From positions 124,001 through 188,000 of the forward strand of contig NZ_JAQZAM010000007.1 in assembly GCF_028737215.1 (NCBI RefSeq): a stretch of DNA of 64,000 nt. The letters run 5' to 3'. The DNA comes from Actinomycetospora chibensis (GTDB taxonomy: Bacteria; Actinomycetota; Actinomycetes; Mycobacteriales; Pseudonocardiaceae). A program made the translations under genes and the position numbers. Numbering within the stretch: the first letter of the stretch is position 1; each line of letters begins with the position of its first letter. Shown in pieces: positions 1 through 7,695 of this stretch. The notes below the pieces were generated by a model. That model was not told the DNA's origin, did not search any database, and saw nothing but the letters and a program-made list of their open reading frames with translations.

Positions 1-92
1 TGCGCGCCCACACCGCGGCGCAGGTCGTCGCCGGTGTCGTCGTCGGTGCCGGGGTGACCACCGCGGTCCTGCTGCTCGCCGGGGTCGGGTGA
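1..92 (+). CDS. PAP2-family phosphatase, C-terminal fragment
   Basis: Only the last 29 codons are in the window (frame starting at base 3, TGA at 90-92). They encode a histidine followed by TAAQVVAGVVVG and a hydrophobic helix. The H-T-x-x-Q-V-x-x-G pattern resembles the third motif of PAP2 (phosphatidic acid phosphatase type 2) enzymes, where the His is catalytic and a transmembrane helix follows. The family call rests on this short tail alone. The protein would be an integral membrane lipid or phosphoester phosphatase. Confidence 0.5.
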   Translation, partial: RAHTAAQVVAGVVVGAGVTTAVLLLAGVG

Positions 93-317
93 GGTCGGGC
101 TGGAGCTGACGGGGGAGCGCGGGCCCCTCACCGGTCACCGACGAGAGTCGGGCGACCGCGGAGAGCGTTGATCGCTGGAACGTCCAGGGGTCCGTCCTGG
201 TGCGACCGCGCGAGTGACACACGCCACCACGCGGCGGAGGATCACGGAGTCAGCCCGCCGCGGCGGCCCCGGCCGGGGCCGTCCGAGTCGGCGAGACGAC
301 CCCCCTGAGGAGCGCCC

Positions 318-1526
318 ATGAAGGCCGTCGCCTACATCGAGCCCATGAAGGTCGAGGTCCAGGACATCGAGTACCCGAGCCTGGAGCTCAAGGACGGGCC
401 GGGGGTGAACCCCGCCAACGTCGGGCGGAAGTGCCCGCACGGGGTGATCCTCAAGCTCGTCGCCACCAACATCTGCGGCTCGGACCAGCACATGGTCCGG
501 GGCCGCACCACCGCGCCGCCGGGCCTGATCCTCGGCCACGAGATCACCGGCGAGGTCGTCGAGGTCGGCCGCGACGTCGAGTTCATCAAGCAGGGCGACC
601 TGTGCTCCGCGCCGTTCAACATCGCCTGCGGGCGGTGCCGGATGTGCAAGGAGGGGCACACCGGGGTCTGCCTCAACGTCAACCCCGACCGCCCGGGCTC
701 CGCCTACGGCTACGTCGACATGGGTGGCTGGCAGGGCGGTCAGGCCGAGTACGTGATGGTCCCCTACGCCGACTGGAACCTGCTGAAGTTCCCGGACCGG
801 GACCAGGCGATGGAGAAGATCCTCGACCTGACGATGTTGTCGGACATCTTCCCGACCGGGTACCACGGCTGCGTCTCCGCGGGCGTGACGACGGGATCGA
901 CGGTCTACATCGCGGGTGCGGGACCGGTCGGGCTCGCCGCGGCCGCGTCGGCGCAGCTGCTCGGTGCGGCGGCGGTGATCGTCGGGGACATGAACGCCGA
1001 GCGGCTCGCCCACGCCCGGTCGTTCGGCTGCGAGACCGTCGACCTCACCGAGGACGGCACGCTGCCGGAGAAGATCGAGCAGATCGTCGGCGAGCCCGTG
1101 GTCGACGCGTCGGTCGACGCCGTCGGCTTCGAGGCCCGCGGTTACGGCAAGGACGCCGGCGAGGCCCCGGCCACGGTGCTGAACTCGATCATGGAGGTCA
1201 CGCGCGCGGCGGGGAGGCTGGGCATCCCGGGCCTGTACGTCACCGGCGACCCGGGAGCCCCGGACGAGTCGGCCAAGGAGGGCAGCCTCTCGATCCGCAT
1301 CGGTCTGGGCTGGGCGAAGTCGCACTCGTTCACCACCGGGCAGTGCCCGGTGATGCGCTACCACCGGCAGCTGATGAACGCGATCCTGCGCGACAAGGTG
1401 CAGATCGCGAAGGCGGTCAACGCGGACGTCATCTCCCTCGACGATGCCCCGCAGGGCTACGCCCAGTTCGACTCGGGCGTAGCGAAGAAGTTCGTCATCG
1501 ACCCGCACGGCATGATCGCCCACTGA
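318..1526 (+). CDS. fdhA: Glutathione-independent formaldehyde dehydrogenase (zinc MDR family)
   Basis: 402 aa, the usual length for the Pseudomonas putida FdhA type, which oxidises formaldehyde to formate with a tightly bound NAD and no glutathione. The sequence shows the catalytic zinc region NICGSDQHMVRG followed by GHEITGEVVEVG. The structural zinc cysteines are in CGRCRMCKEGHTGVC. A Rossmann motif GAGPVGLAAAASAQ leads to an acidic residue (VGDMN), as expected for NAD rather than NADP. GAGGAG lies just upstream of the ATG. It is transcribed alone, ends at a strong hairpin, and sits about 1.7 kb from a PQQ alcohol dehydrogenase operon, so detoxifying aldehyde made from methanol or similar alcohols is a reasonable inference. 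Related dismutases are the main alternative. Confidence 0.9.
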   Translation: MKAVAYIEPMKVEVQDIEYPSLELKDGPGVNPANVGRKCPHGVILKLVATNICGSDQHMVRGRTTAPPGLILGHEITGEVVEVGRDVEFIKQGDLCSAPFNIACGRCRMCKEGHTGVCLNVNPDRPGSAYGYVDMGGWQGGQAEYVMVPYADWNLLKFPDRDQAMEKILDLTMLSDIFPTGYHGCVSAGVTTGSTVYIAGAGPVGLAAAASAQLLGAAAVIVGDMNAERLAHARSFGCETVDLTEDGTLPEKIEQIVGEPVVDASVDAVGFEARGYGKDAGEAPATVLNSIMEVTRAAGRLGIPGLYVTGDPGAPDESAKEGSLSIRIGLGWAKSHSFTTGQCPVMRYHRQLMNAILRDKVQIAKAVNADVISLDDAPQGYAQFDSGVAKKFVIDPHGMIAH

Positions 1527-1540
1527 CCTGACCACAACGA

Positions 1541-1579
1541 CGTGCGGCCGCGCTCCCCGTGAGGGAGCGCGGCCGCACG
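1541..1579. terminator. Perfect 17-bp hairpin between convergent genes
   Basis: CGTGCGGCCGCGCTCCC (1541-1557) pairs perfectly with 1563-1579 across a 5-nt loop. It lies 15 nt after the fdhA stop and before the convergent small membrane gene. No U tract follows, which is normal for actinobacterial terminators. It probably works in both directions. Confidence 0.75.
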
Positions 1580-1604
1580 ATCACGTCCGGACGGTCGGGA
1601 CGTC

Positions 1605-1868
1605 CTAGCCGTCCCCGTCGTCGTCATCGCCGTCGGCGTCCGGCGGGGTGGGGGCCTGCGGCTGCTGCACCTGGCCGCCCGGGGCGGGCGGCTGGACCTG
1701 TCCGGGCGGCAGTACGCCCGGCGCCGGGGCGATCTGGCCGGTGGCCGGGCCCGCGGGAGCGTCGTCGCCGTCGTCGTCACCCGGGGACTGGGGGAACTGG
1801 AACACCAGCCACAACCCGATGATGGCGGCCAGCGCGGCGAGGCCGGCCCCGACTCGATCCTTCGTCAC
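1605..1868 (-). CDS. Small membrane-anchored Pro/Asp-rich protein
   Basis: 87 aa, GTG start at 1868 preceded by GGAGAGG. Residues about 6-24 form one hydrophobic helix (GAGLAALAAIIGLWLVFQF). The rest is low complexity: Pro, Gly, Gln and long runs of Asp at the C-terminus. This is consistent with a single-pass protein with a disordered, acidic outer tail, but no family is recognised. It lies 44 bp downstream of the cation exchanger on the same strand and is probably cotranscribed. The Asp-rich tail could bind divalent cations, which would fit the neighbour, but that is speculation. Confidence 0.55.
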   Translation of the reverse strand: MTKDRVGAGLAALAAIIGLWLVFQFPQSPGDDDGDDAPAGPATGQIAPAPGVLPPGQVQPPAPGGQVQQPQAPTPPDADGDDDDGDG

Positions 1869-1912
1869 GTCGCGTCGTCCTCTCCGGTGGGCGTGTCCTC
1901 GGTGGGTCCGGC

Positions 1913-3061
1913 TCAGTCGTCGACGGGGACCTCGCCGAAGATCACCAGGCTGATCACGAAGTAGGCGATGTAGAGGCCGAGCAGCACCATGCCGTGCCAG
2001 CGACGCAGCCGGCCGGTCGCCAGGAAGACCGCCGCGATCACCGTCATCACGAGCAGGACCGGCATGTGCCAGGCGAGGGTGTCGTCGTCGATGGTGATGG
2101 CCCCGCCGACGAGCAGGATGATGCCGAGCTTGCCGGTCACGGAGAACACGACGCTCCCGATGACGTTGGCGATGCCGATCTCCGGCGCGCCCCGGCGGGC
2201 GGGCTCGACCGTGAGGAAGATGTCCTCGAGCGATAGCGCCAACGTCGCGATCGTGACGCCGAAGACCGTGCCCTCGATGGCGAACTCGTCGAGGATCCCC
2301 TCGGTGCCCGCACCGGCGACCACGGCGCCGACGACGAGGCCGACCAGGGCCAGGACCGCGAGGACGACGGTGCCGACCGGCGAGGTCTGACGCGCCTTGA
2401 GGAAGCCCTGGTCGATGCGGAGGTCGGCCGGCAGCTCGAAGCCGCCGTGACCGCCGGGGCCGGTGCCGCCGCCCGTGCCCGTACCCGTGCCACTGCCGTC
2501 GGTGCCGGCGCTCGGGCCGTCACCGCCCCCGCCCTCACGGGTCAGGGTGGCCGTGCCGCCTCCGGCGGTCACGCCGGCCTTCTCGAGCTGCTCGTACACC
2601 TCGGCGTTGCGCCACACCGGGCGTCGCGCGGAGTACTCGCGGTAGGCCACCCAGCCGACGAACGCCACGAACAGCAGGAGCAGCACCACGCCGGTGAGGA
2701 CCGTCAGGGCCCCGGTGAGCGCGAGCGCGAACATGATGATCGGCGCGAGGACGAACAGGACGAGGTAGTCCTTCGGGACGTCCACCGGGGTCGGCGCGAT
2801 GATCGCCGCGAGGGCGAGCACGATGCCGGTCATCGCGGTGGTCGTCCCGACGACGGTGCCGAGGGCCACCTCGCTGAGGTCCTCGAGGTTGAGCACGATG
2901 CCGAAGGCGAGGTCGTCGAACTCGATCCCGGTGAAGACGACGGCGATGAGGAAGAGCGAGATCGCCCATCGGCTGGAGACGCCCACCAGATATCCGATGA
3001 GCTTCTCGGCGCTGTACACGAGCACCGCGATGCCCAGGACGAACTGGAGGATGGGGATCAC
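1913..3061 (-). CDS. CaCA-superfamily Na+/Ca2+ (cation) exchanger-like protein
   Basis: 382 aa integral membrane protein with about ten hydrophobic helices in two halves separated by a Gly/Ser/Thr-rich linker (residues about 175-210). Each half carries an alpha-repeat-like segment: GIEFDDLAFGIVLN followed by ALGTVVGTTTA in the first, and LALSLEDIFLTVEP followed by IGIANVIGSVVFS in the second. This is the inverted-repeat plan of sodium/calcium exchangers. The usual GTSLPEL-type signature is altered: acidic pairs D-D and E-D replace the Pro-Glu. Cation specificity therefore cannot be assigned. GTG start at 3061. The upstream 180 bp hold a 12-bp palindrome that could be an operator. Confidence 0.75.
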   Translation of the reverse strand: MIPILQFVLGIAVLVYSAEKLIGYLVGVSSRWAISLFLIAVVFTGIEFDDLAFGIVLNLEDLSEVALGTVVGTTTAMTGIVLALAAIIAPTPVDVPKDYLVLFVLAPIIMFALALTGALTVLTGVVLLLLFVAFVGWVAYREYSARRPVWRNAEVYEQLEKAGVTAGGGTATLTREGGGGDGPSAGTDGSGTGTGTGGGTGPGGHGGFELPADLRIDQGFLKARQTSPVGTVVLAVLALVGLVVGAVVAGAGTEGILDEFAIEGTVFGVTIATLALSLEDIFLTVEPARRGAPEIGIANVIGSVVFSVTGKLGIILLVGGAITIDDDTLAWHMPVLLVMTVIAAVFLATGRLRRWHGMVLLGLYIAYFVISLVIFGEVPVDD

Positions 3062-3117
3062 GAAACGGCTCCTTGCTCAACCGACGCCTGGTGAGGTGGC
3101 CGCCATATGGTGATCGT

Positions 3118-3129
3118 CACGGGCCCGTG
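3118..3129. promoter_or_regulatory. 12-bp perfect palindrome upstream of the exchanger gene
   Basis: CACGGGCCCGTG lies 57 bp upstream of the exchanger start, inside a slightly less GC-rich stretch (minus-strand TTGAAA about 5 nt before it). It could be an operator. No specific regulator is suggested by the sequence. Confidence 0.25.
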
Positions 3130-3200
3130 TTTCAACGGGTTGACACGGTCACTCGGCTGTGTAGCGCAGGTCACTCGTGCCGTTGCGAGCGGTGATCAAA

Positions 3201-3245
3201 CCCGACCGGATCAGTCCCGCCCAGTTCAATCCCGCCCAGATCAAT
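3201..3245. repeat. Three tandem 15-bp units over the pqqE stop codon
   Basis: The units are CCCGACCGGATCAGT, CCCGCCCAGTTCAAT and CCCGCCCAGATCAAT. The last unit covers the pqqE stop (3241-3243). A partial fourth unit precedes them. This is a local duplication at a gene end with no evident function. Confidence 0.6.
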
Positions 3246-4395
3246 CGGCGCGATGCGGCCGGACCGCGAGCTCCGGCATCCCCAGCCCGACGGGCCCGGA
3301 CCCGACCGGGACGGGGCCGACCTGCTCGGCGGGGTCGGCGGTGGCGGGGTCGTTCGCCGCCGCGACGGCCTCGTCGATGAGGTGGCGATCGGGCGAGAGC
3401 ACGCAGACCGGGTCGGTGCGGGTCATGTCCCCGGTGAGCTGGAAGGCCTGGCAGCGGCACCCGCCGAGGTCGACCTCGCGGCGCTCGCAGCTGCGGCACG
3501 GGTCGGGCATCCAGTCGGTGCCCCGGAACGCGGTGAACATCGGCGACGAACGCCAGATCCAGTCCAGGGGGTGCTCCCGGACGTTCGCCTTCGGCAGCGG
3601 CAGCTCGTGGGCGGACAGGCACGGCCAGGCGTTTCCCTCGGGCCCGATGACGAGCTGGCGATCGCCCCAGCCGCCCATGCAGGGCTTGGGGTAGCGGCTG
3701 TAGTAGTCGGGGATGACGTAGATGACGTCGGTGCGGTCCCGCAGGCGCTCGCGGAACGCCCGGGTGACCTTCTCCGCGTTCTCGAGCTGCTCACGGCTCG
3801 GCAGCAGCGCGGACCGGTTGGCCAGCGCCCAGCCGTAGTACTGGGTGTTGGCGAGCTCGACGCGGTCGGCCCCGAGCTCCTCCACCCAGCCGAGGATGGC
3901 CTCGACGCGGTCGATGTTCTGGCGGTGCAGCACGACGTTGAGGGTCAGCGGCCACCCCAGCTCCTTGACCAGCCGGGCCGCCTCGATCTTCTTGTCGAAC
4001 GACGAGATGCCGGCGAGACGGTCGGAGAGCACGGGCTCGTCGGCCTGGATGCTGACCTGCACGTGGTCGAGGCCGGCGTCGCGCAGCGCCTGCGCACGCG
4101 GGCGGGACAGACCGATCGCGCTGGTGACGAGGTTCGTGTACATCCCGAGCGAGCTCGCGTGCCCGACGAGCTCGACGAGGTCGCGGCGCAGCAGCGGCTC
4201 GCCACCCGAGAAGTGGCTCTGCAGCACGCCGAGGTCCGCGGCCTCGTCGAGCACGCGGTGCCAGTCCGCGGTGGCCAGCTCCGCGGAGCGCTTGGTGAGC
4301 TCCAGCGGGTTCGAGCAGTACGAGCACGACAGCGGGCAGGCGTGCGTCAGTTCGGCGAGCAGACCGAGTGGGCCGTCCACCGTCGTCTCAGGCAC
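3241..4395 (-). CDS. pqqE: PQQ biosynthesis radical SAM protein PqqE
   Basis: 384 aa. Makes the Glu-Tyr carbon-carbon crosslink in PqqA, the first committed step of PQQ synthesis, with PqqD as peptide chaperone. The radical SAM cluster motif is CPLSCSYC near residue 20, followed by the SAM-binding FSGGEPLL. A C-terminal SPASM-type domain supplies auxiliary cluster cysteines: PCMGGWGD, WPCLSAHE, PCRSCERREVDLGGCRC and DPVC. The GTG start overlaps the pqqD end by 8 bp. The last 45 residues are Pro/Val/Gly-rich and look dispensable. It is the last gene of the PQQ operon. Confidence 0.95.
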   Translation of the reverse strand: MPETTVDGPLGLLAELTHACPLSCSYCSNPLELTKRSAELATADWHRVLDEAADLGVLQSHFSGGEPLLRRDLVELVGHASSLGMYTNLVTSAIGLSRPRAQALRDAGLDHVQVSIQADEPVLSDRLAGISSFDKKIEAARLVKELGWPLTLNVVLHRQNIDRVEAILGWVEELGADRVELANTQYYGWALANRSALLPSREQLENAEKVTRAFRERLRDRTDVIYVIPDYYSRYPKPCMGGWGDRQLVIGPEGNAWPCLSAHELPLPKANVREHPLDWIWRSSPMFTAFRGTDWMPDPCRSCERREVDLGGCRCQAFQLTGDMTRTDPVCVLSPDRHLIDEAVAAANDPATADPAEQVGPVPVGSGPVGLGMPELAVRPHRAD

Positions 4396-4678
4396 CGGTG
4401 TCCTCCTCGATGGCGATCCAGCGACGGGCGACGAGCTGGGCGAGGAACTGCGTCACCTCGTCGTCGACGACGCGGTCGTACCGCCGGCCGAGCTCGTCGA
4501 CGATGTCGGCGACGCTCCGGGTCCCGTCGCAGAGACCGAGGATGTCGGCGCCGGTGGGGTTGAGCGTCACGACCGTCTCCGGACCGAGCAGCACCTGACG
4601 GTCCCGCGCCTTGTCGAAGCGCATCTTGACGAACCGGGCGAGCGCGGGGCGGCCGGTGAGCGGGACGGTGCCGGTCAT
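4388..4678 (-). CDS. pqqD: PqqD peptide chaperone
   Basis: 96 aa, typical length. PqqD is a RiPP recognition element that binds the PqqA leader and presents it to PqqE. The characteristic segments are present: LNPTGADILGLCDG, then a helix VADIVDELGRRY, then a C-terminal LVARRWI. The ATG overlaps the pqqC stop by 4 bp (ATGA) and the 3' end overlaps pqqE by 8 bp, so translation of C, D and E is coupled. PqqD is separate here rather than fused to PqqC. Confidence 0.93.
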   Translation of the reverse strand: MTGTVPLTGRPALARFVKMRFDKARDRQVLLGPETVVTLNPTGADILGLCDGTRSVADIVDELGRRYDRVVDDEVTQFLAQLVARRWIAIEEDTGA

Positions 4679-5418
4679 GCCGGATAGGCCCGGTCGATGG
4701 CGTCCATCATCGCCCAGAGCACGTCGTTCTTGAACGCGAGCGCGGCGACGGCGGCGTCCTGCTGCTCGGCCGTGCGGCAGCGCTCGGTGACGATCTCCAG
4801 GGCGTGCTCGGAGTCGCGCGGGGCCTGGTGCAGCCGGTTGCGGAAGTAGTCGAGGCCGTCGCGGTCGATCCAGGTGTAGTGCTTCTCGAACGCCGCGAGG
4901 CGCTCGGCCATGAGGCCCGGCGCGAAGAGCTCGGTGAGCGACGACGCCACGGCCTCGAGCCAGGGCCGGGTGCGCGCGTACACCACGTAGGCGTCGACCG
5001 AGAACCGGACGCCGGGCACGATGTGCCGCCCGTCGAGCAGCTCGGCCCGGTCGAGCCCGACGGCCTCGCCGAGGCGCAGCCAGGCCTCGATGCCGCCCTC
5101 GGTCGTCTCGGTCCCGTCGTGGTCGGTGATGCGCCGGATCCAGCGCTGCCGGATCTCGCGGTCGGGGCAGTTGCCCAGGATCGCGGCGTCCTTGCGGGGG
5201 ATCGCCTCCTGGTAGCAGAACCGGTTGGCCACCCAGCCCCGGATCTGGGCGGGGGAGAGCTCGCCCGCGTTCATCCGGACGTGGAAGTCGTGCTCGCTGT
5301 GGTAGCGGGTGGCCTGGGACCGCAGGCGTTCGACGAGCGCGTCCGGGCCCACGGCGCCGCCGTGTCCGGCGCCGTTCGTCCCCGCCACCTCGTGGGTCAC
5401 GTCGTGCGTCGCGGTCAT
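4675..5418 (-). CDS. pqqC: Pyrroloquinoline-quinone synthase PqqC
   Basis: 247 aa. Cofactorless oxidase of the heme-oxygenase-like fold that performs the last ring closure and eight-electron oxidation to PQQ. Conserved features are HSEHDFHVRMNAGEL, the NRFCYQEAIPRKDAAIL segment, RITDHDG and the YFRNRL-x-H-x-P C-terminal helix. The start ATG was chosen at 5418 because a GGAGG lies in the end of pqqB just upstream and the residues from here match the family. The first about 25 residues are a Gly/His-rich extension. It starts 5 bp after the pqqB stop and overlaps pqqD by 4 bp. Confidence 0.95.
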   Translation of the reverse strand: MTATHDVTHEVAGTNGAGHGGAVGPDALVERLRSQATRYHSEHDFHVRMNAGELSPAQIRGWVANRFCYQEAIPRKDAAILGNCPDREIRQRWIRRITDHDGTETTEGGIEAWLRLGEAVGLDRAELLDGRHIVPGVRFSVDAYVVYARTRPWLEAVASSLTELFAPGLMAERLAAFEKHYTWIDRDGLDYFRNRLHQAPRDSEHALEIVTERCRTAEQQDAAVAALAFKNDVLWAMMDAIDRAYPA

Positions 5419-5423
5419 CCGCT

Positions 5424-6350
5424 CTAGACCTCCACCTCGAGCCCGTCGGTCGCGATCTCCGCGCCGCGGGCGACCACCGTGGCGTACTCGGGGGAGTCCT
5501 CGAGCAGCATGGGGTTCGTGTTGTTGATGTGTACGTAGATCTTGCGTTCCGCCGGCAGGCCGGCCAGGACCGCGAGGCTCCCGTCCGGACCGTCGACGGC
5601 CATGTGCCCCATGTCGCGGGCGGTCTTGGACGCCAGGTCCAGGCGGATCATCTCGTCGTCGGTCCACGTCGTGCCGTCGACCAGCACGACGTCCGCGGCC
5701 GCGAGCTCGTCGTGCACCGCGGGGGTGATCTCCTGGACGCCCGGCAGGTACACCGCGACGCGCCCGCTCGCGGTGTCGGTGAGGCGGTAGCCCACCACCC
5801 GGCCGACGTCCGAGGCGGCTCCGACCGTGGACGAGCTCCGTGCGGCGTCGTCCGCGAACCGCTTCTTCTTCACCGTCGGTACGTCGAACGCGCGGTAGGA
5901 CAGGCCCTCGCCGAGCGCGACGGTCTCGCCGGGGACGACGCGCCGCCGGTCGACCGCCGTGTAGCGCTCCAGGGTCGGCAGGAAGCCGGTGCCCCCGGTG
6001 AGGGTCTCGACGCTGGCGTCGGAGGCATGCAGCTCGATGCCCGGACCCTCGCGCAGGAGCAGCAGACCCATCGTGTGGTCGAGCTCGGCGTCGGTGAGCA
6101 GCACCGCGGCGATCGGGCTCTCGCGTCCCGAACGGGGCTGCAGCGCGGGCGTGGCCTCGATCTGGCTGCGGAGGTCGGGGGAGGCGTTGACCAGGAACCA
6201 GGTGGTCCGGTCGGCGCTGACGGCGATCGACGACTGGGTGCGCGGCCGGGTCGGGCGGGAACCGTCGCGGACGGCGCGGCAACCCGGGCACCCGCAGTTC
6301 CACTGGGGGAAGCCGCCACCGGCGCCTGCTCCCAGCACCCGCACCCACAT
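5424..6350 (-). CDS. pqqB: PQQ biosynthesis protein PqqB
   Basis: 308 aa. Metallo-beta-lactamase-fold iron hydroxylase that oxidises the tyrosine of the released Glu-Tyr dipeptide. The N-terminus MWVRVLGAGAGGGFPQWNC and the zinc knuckle CGCPGC are typical. The metal-binding loop LLTDAELDHTMGLL-x-LRE replaces the usual HxHxDH, as in other PqqB proteins. ATG at 6350 is preceded by AGGAGGAGG. A hairpin lies between it and pqqA1, so its expression is probably lower than that of the precursor. Confidence 0.95.
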   Translation of the reverse strand: MWVRVLGAGAGGGFPQWNCGCPGCRAVRDGSRPTRPRTQSSIAVSADRTTWFLVNASPDLRSQIEATPALQPRSGRESPIAAVLLTDAELDHTMGLLLLREGPGIELHASDASVETLTGGTGFLPTLERYTAVDRRRVVPGETVALGEGLSYRAFDVPTVKKKRFADDAARSSSTVGAASDVGRVVGYRLTDTASGRVAVYLPGVQEITPAVHDELAAADVVLVDGTTWTDDEMIRLDLASKTARDMGHMAVDGPDGSLAVLAGLPAERKIYVHINNTNPMLLEDSPEYATVVARGAEIATDGLEVEV

Positions 6351-6390
6351 CGTGAGACGTCCTCCTCCTGAGCATTTCCGGTACAACGCA

Positions 6391-6428
6391 CGCGAGGGGC
6401 GCCGAGAGCAATCCTGGCGCCCCTCGCG
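6391..6428 (-). terminator. Intercistronic hairpin between pqqA1 and pqqB
   Basis: CGCGAGGGGCGCC (6391-6403) pairs perfectly with 6416-6428 across a 12-nt loop. On the minus strand it lies just after the pqqA1 stop and before the pqqB ribosome binding site. It probably works as a partial terminator or 3' RNA stabiliser that lets the precursor peptide be made in excess over the enzymes. Confidence 0.65.
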
Positions 6429-6438
6429 GTGACGTTGG

Positions 6439-6531
6439 TCAGTCGTCGAGCTGAGCGATGTACATCGTCACCTCGGGGGCGACGCCGAACTCCTCGAACT
6501 GCGGGGTCTCCCACACGGCGAGCGTCTCCAT
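6439..6531 (-). CDS. pqqA: PQQ precursor peptide PqqA (copy 1)
   Basis: 30 aa, too short for routine ORF calling. It contains the substrate core PEVTMYIAQ, in which the Glu and Tyr separated by three residues are crosslinked by PqqE and become PQQ. The leader has the METLAVWETPQFEEFG start, with Trp and Pro placed as in the classical MWTKP leader. ATG at 6531 has a perfect AAGGAGG 11 nt upstream. It is followed by a strong hairpin and then pqqB. It is one of two copies in the operon. Confidence 0.93.
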   Translation of the reverse strand: METLAVWETPQFEEFGVAPEVTMYIAQLDD

Positions 6532-6605
6532 GTCTGATGCCACCTCCTTTCTCAACGGTCGGTCCAACCTACCTGCCGCGGCGGACCGCAGCAGTGATTC
6601 GGGGA

Positions 6606-7370
6606 TCACCAGAATTTGATCCCGACGGACTTGAGGCGGCGCTTGTGGAGCTGGTCCACCTTCTCGATGTCCTTGGAGGAGATGAGGTCGCCCCAGGCCC
6701 AGGCCGCTTTCGAGCCCTCGTTGAGGATTTTCTCGAGGTCGTTGTCGACGAGGTCGGCGCTCTGGATGACCCGTGAGCCGAAACCGATGTGCCAGCGCTC
6801 GTCGCGCAGCACCAGTTCCATGCCCTTGCGCATCCCCGGCATGGGGACGGACAACTTCTCGAGGGCGTCGAGCAGCGCGTGCTGCCCGGCCGTGAGGACC
6901 ACGCCCTCGAGGATCATGTGGTAGAGCCCGACCGCGGTGGTCAGCTCCTCGTCGGACTCGGCGAGGCCGCGGGCGATGGCCGGCAGGCGCTCCTCGAACA
7001 GCTCGAGGAGCTCCGGGCTCACCCGCTCACGCAGGACCTGGAGCCGCTCGTTGAGGTTCTTCCCCGGGACGCCGACGACCTCGCCGACGACGCGGTCGAA
7101 GAAGCGGGCGTGCCGGGCCTCGTCGCGGGCCTGCGCCTCGAAGCAGCCGGCCATCGCGTCGTCGACGGTGGCCTTCGACTGGAACGATCCGAGGTGCAGG
7201 GCCACCGACGTCTCACCGACGCAGAAGCCGGCGATCAGCCCGAGGATCTGGTCGTACTCGCTGTCCTCGAGCTTCGTCCAGGACTCGATGTCCGTGGTGA
7301 GGTCGATGGCGGTCTCGTCCCACTGCAGTGATTCCGCGAGTTGGACGAAGTGGCCGTACCCGGTGATCAT
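6606..7370 (-). CDS. R2-like ferritin-fold diiron protein
   Basis: 254 aa, shorter than true ribonucleotide reductase small subunits. A full set of carboxylate-bridged diiron ligands can be read in order: E53, E84-x-x-H87 (DEARH), E155, E191-x-x-H194 (DERWH). This is the R2/ferritin-like pattern. The position four residues after the first His, where R2 has its radical tyrosine, is Phe, which argues against a reductase role. It lies 12 bp after a rubredoxin gene inside the PQQ operon, so it is probably an oxidase or oxygenase fed by the rubredoxin. The substrate is unknown: a PQQ intermediate, an alcohol or alkane, or simply O2/peroxide are possible. Automatic annotation would call it ribonucleotide reductase beta. 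Confidence 0.75.
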   Translation of the reverse strand: MITGYGHFVQLAESLQWDETAIDLTTDIESWTKLEDSEYDQILGLIAGFCVGETSVALHLGSFQSKATVDDAMAGCFEAQARDEARHARFFDRVVGEVVGVPGKNLNERLQVLRERVSPELLELFEERLPAIARGLAESDEELTTAVGLYHMILEGVVLTAGQHALLDALEKLSVPMPGMRKGMELVLRDERWHIGFGSRVIQSADLVDNDLEKILNEGSKAAWAWGDLISSKDIEKVDQLHKRRLKSVGIKFW

Positions 7371-7382
7371 TGATCAGCATCC

Positions 7383-7601
7383 TCACATCCCCGGGAGGTG
7401 CTCTCCCGGTTCCAGCATGCGGAAGTCGGACTTCTCGGCTCCGCAGATCGGGCACATCCAGTCGTCCGGGATGTCTTCGAAGGCCGTCCCGGGCGGTATG
7501 CCGCTGTCGGGGTCGCCCTCCTCCGGATCATAGATGAATCCGCACAGTTCGCAGAGCCAACGTGGGGCCTCGGGCGGCGCCAGCGTCTCCTCGACGGTCA
7601 T
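7383..7601 (-). CDS. Rubredoxin
   Basis: 72 aa. It has the two iron-binding knuckles CELCGF (C17, C20) and [11 protein letters not shown] (C50, C53), with the usual [20 protein letters not shown] stretch between them. There is an acidic, Pro-rich N-terminal extension of about 13 residues and a short C-terminal tail. It is a soluble one-electron carrier that normally serves diiron hydroxylases or peroxide/superoxide reductases. Immediately upstream of the R2-like diiron gene, its natural partner is that protein. Confidence 0.93.
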   Translation of the reverse strand: MTVEETLAPPEAPRWLCELCGFIYDPEEGDPDSGIPPGTAFEDIPDDWMCPICGAEKSDFRMLEPGEHLPGM

Positions 7602-7647
7602 ACCCTCTCTCCACGGTTCTCCGGCCCGGGCGGTCCCGAAACCGGAG

Positions 7648-7680
7648 AGGGGCGCCGGACCTGCGAGGTCCGGCGCCCCT
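7648..7680 (-). terminator. Intercistronic hairpin after pqqA2
   Basis: AGGGGCGCCGGACC (7648-7661) pairs perfectly with 7667-7680 across a 5-nt loop. It lies 15 nt past the pqqA2 stop and before the rubredoxin gene. It shares the GAGGGGCGCC core with the hairpin after pqqA1 apart from one base. It is likely to split the operon into a strongly expressed front part (partner protein, dehydrogenase, pqqA2) and a weaker distal part. Confidence 0.65.
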
Positions 7681-7695
7681 CCCGGTGTCAGTCGA

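Noticed and set aside
135-1535. Long minus-strand open frame of 466 codons opposite fdhA
   Set aside because: It is antisense to a complete formaldehyde dehydrogenase gene and its product is low-complexity Arg/Asp/Val. High GC creates such open frames throughout the window.
3138-3165. Plus-strand TTGACA with a possible -10 near TGTAGC
   Set aside because: Spacing is too short and no plus-strand gene follows for several kilobases.
6606-7370. Annotation as ribonucleotide reductase beta subunit
   Set aside because: The radical tyrosine position is Phe, the protein is short, and no NrdE/NrdA partner is nearby. Called R2-like diiron protein instead.
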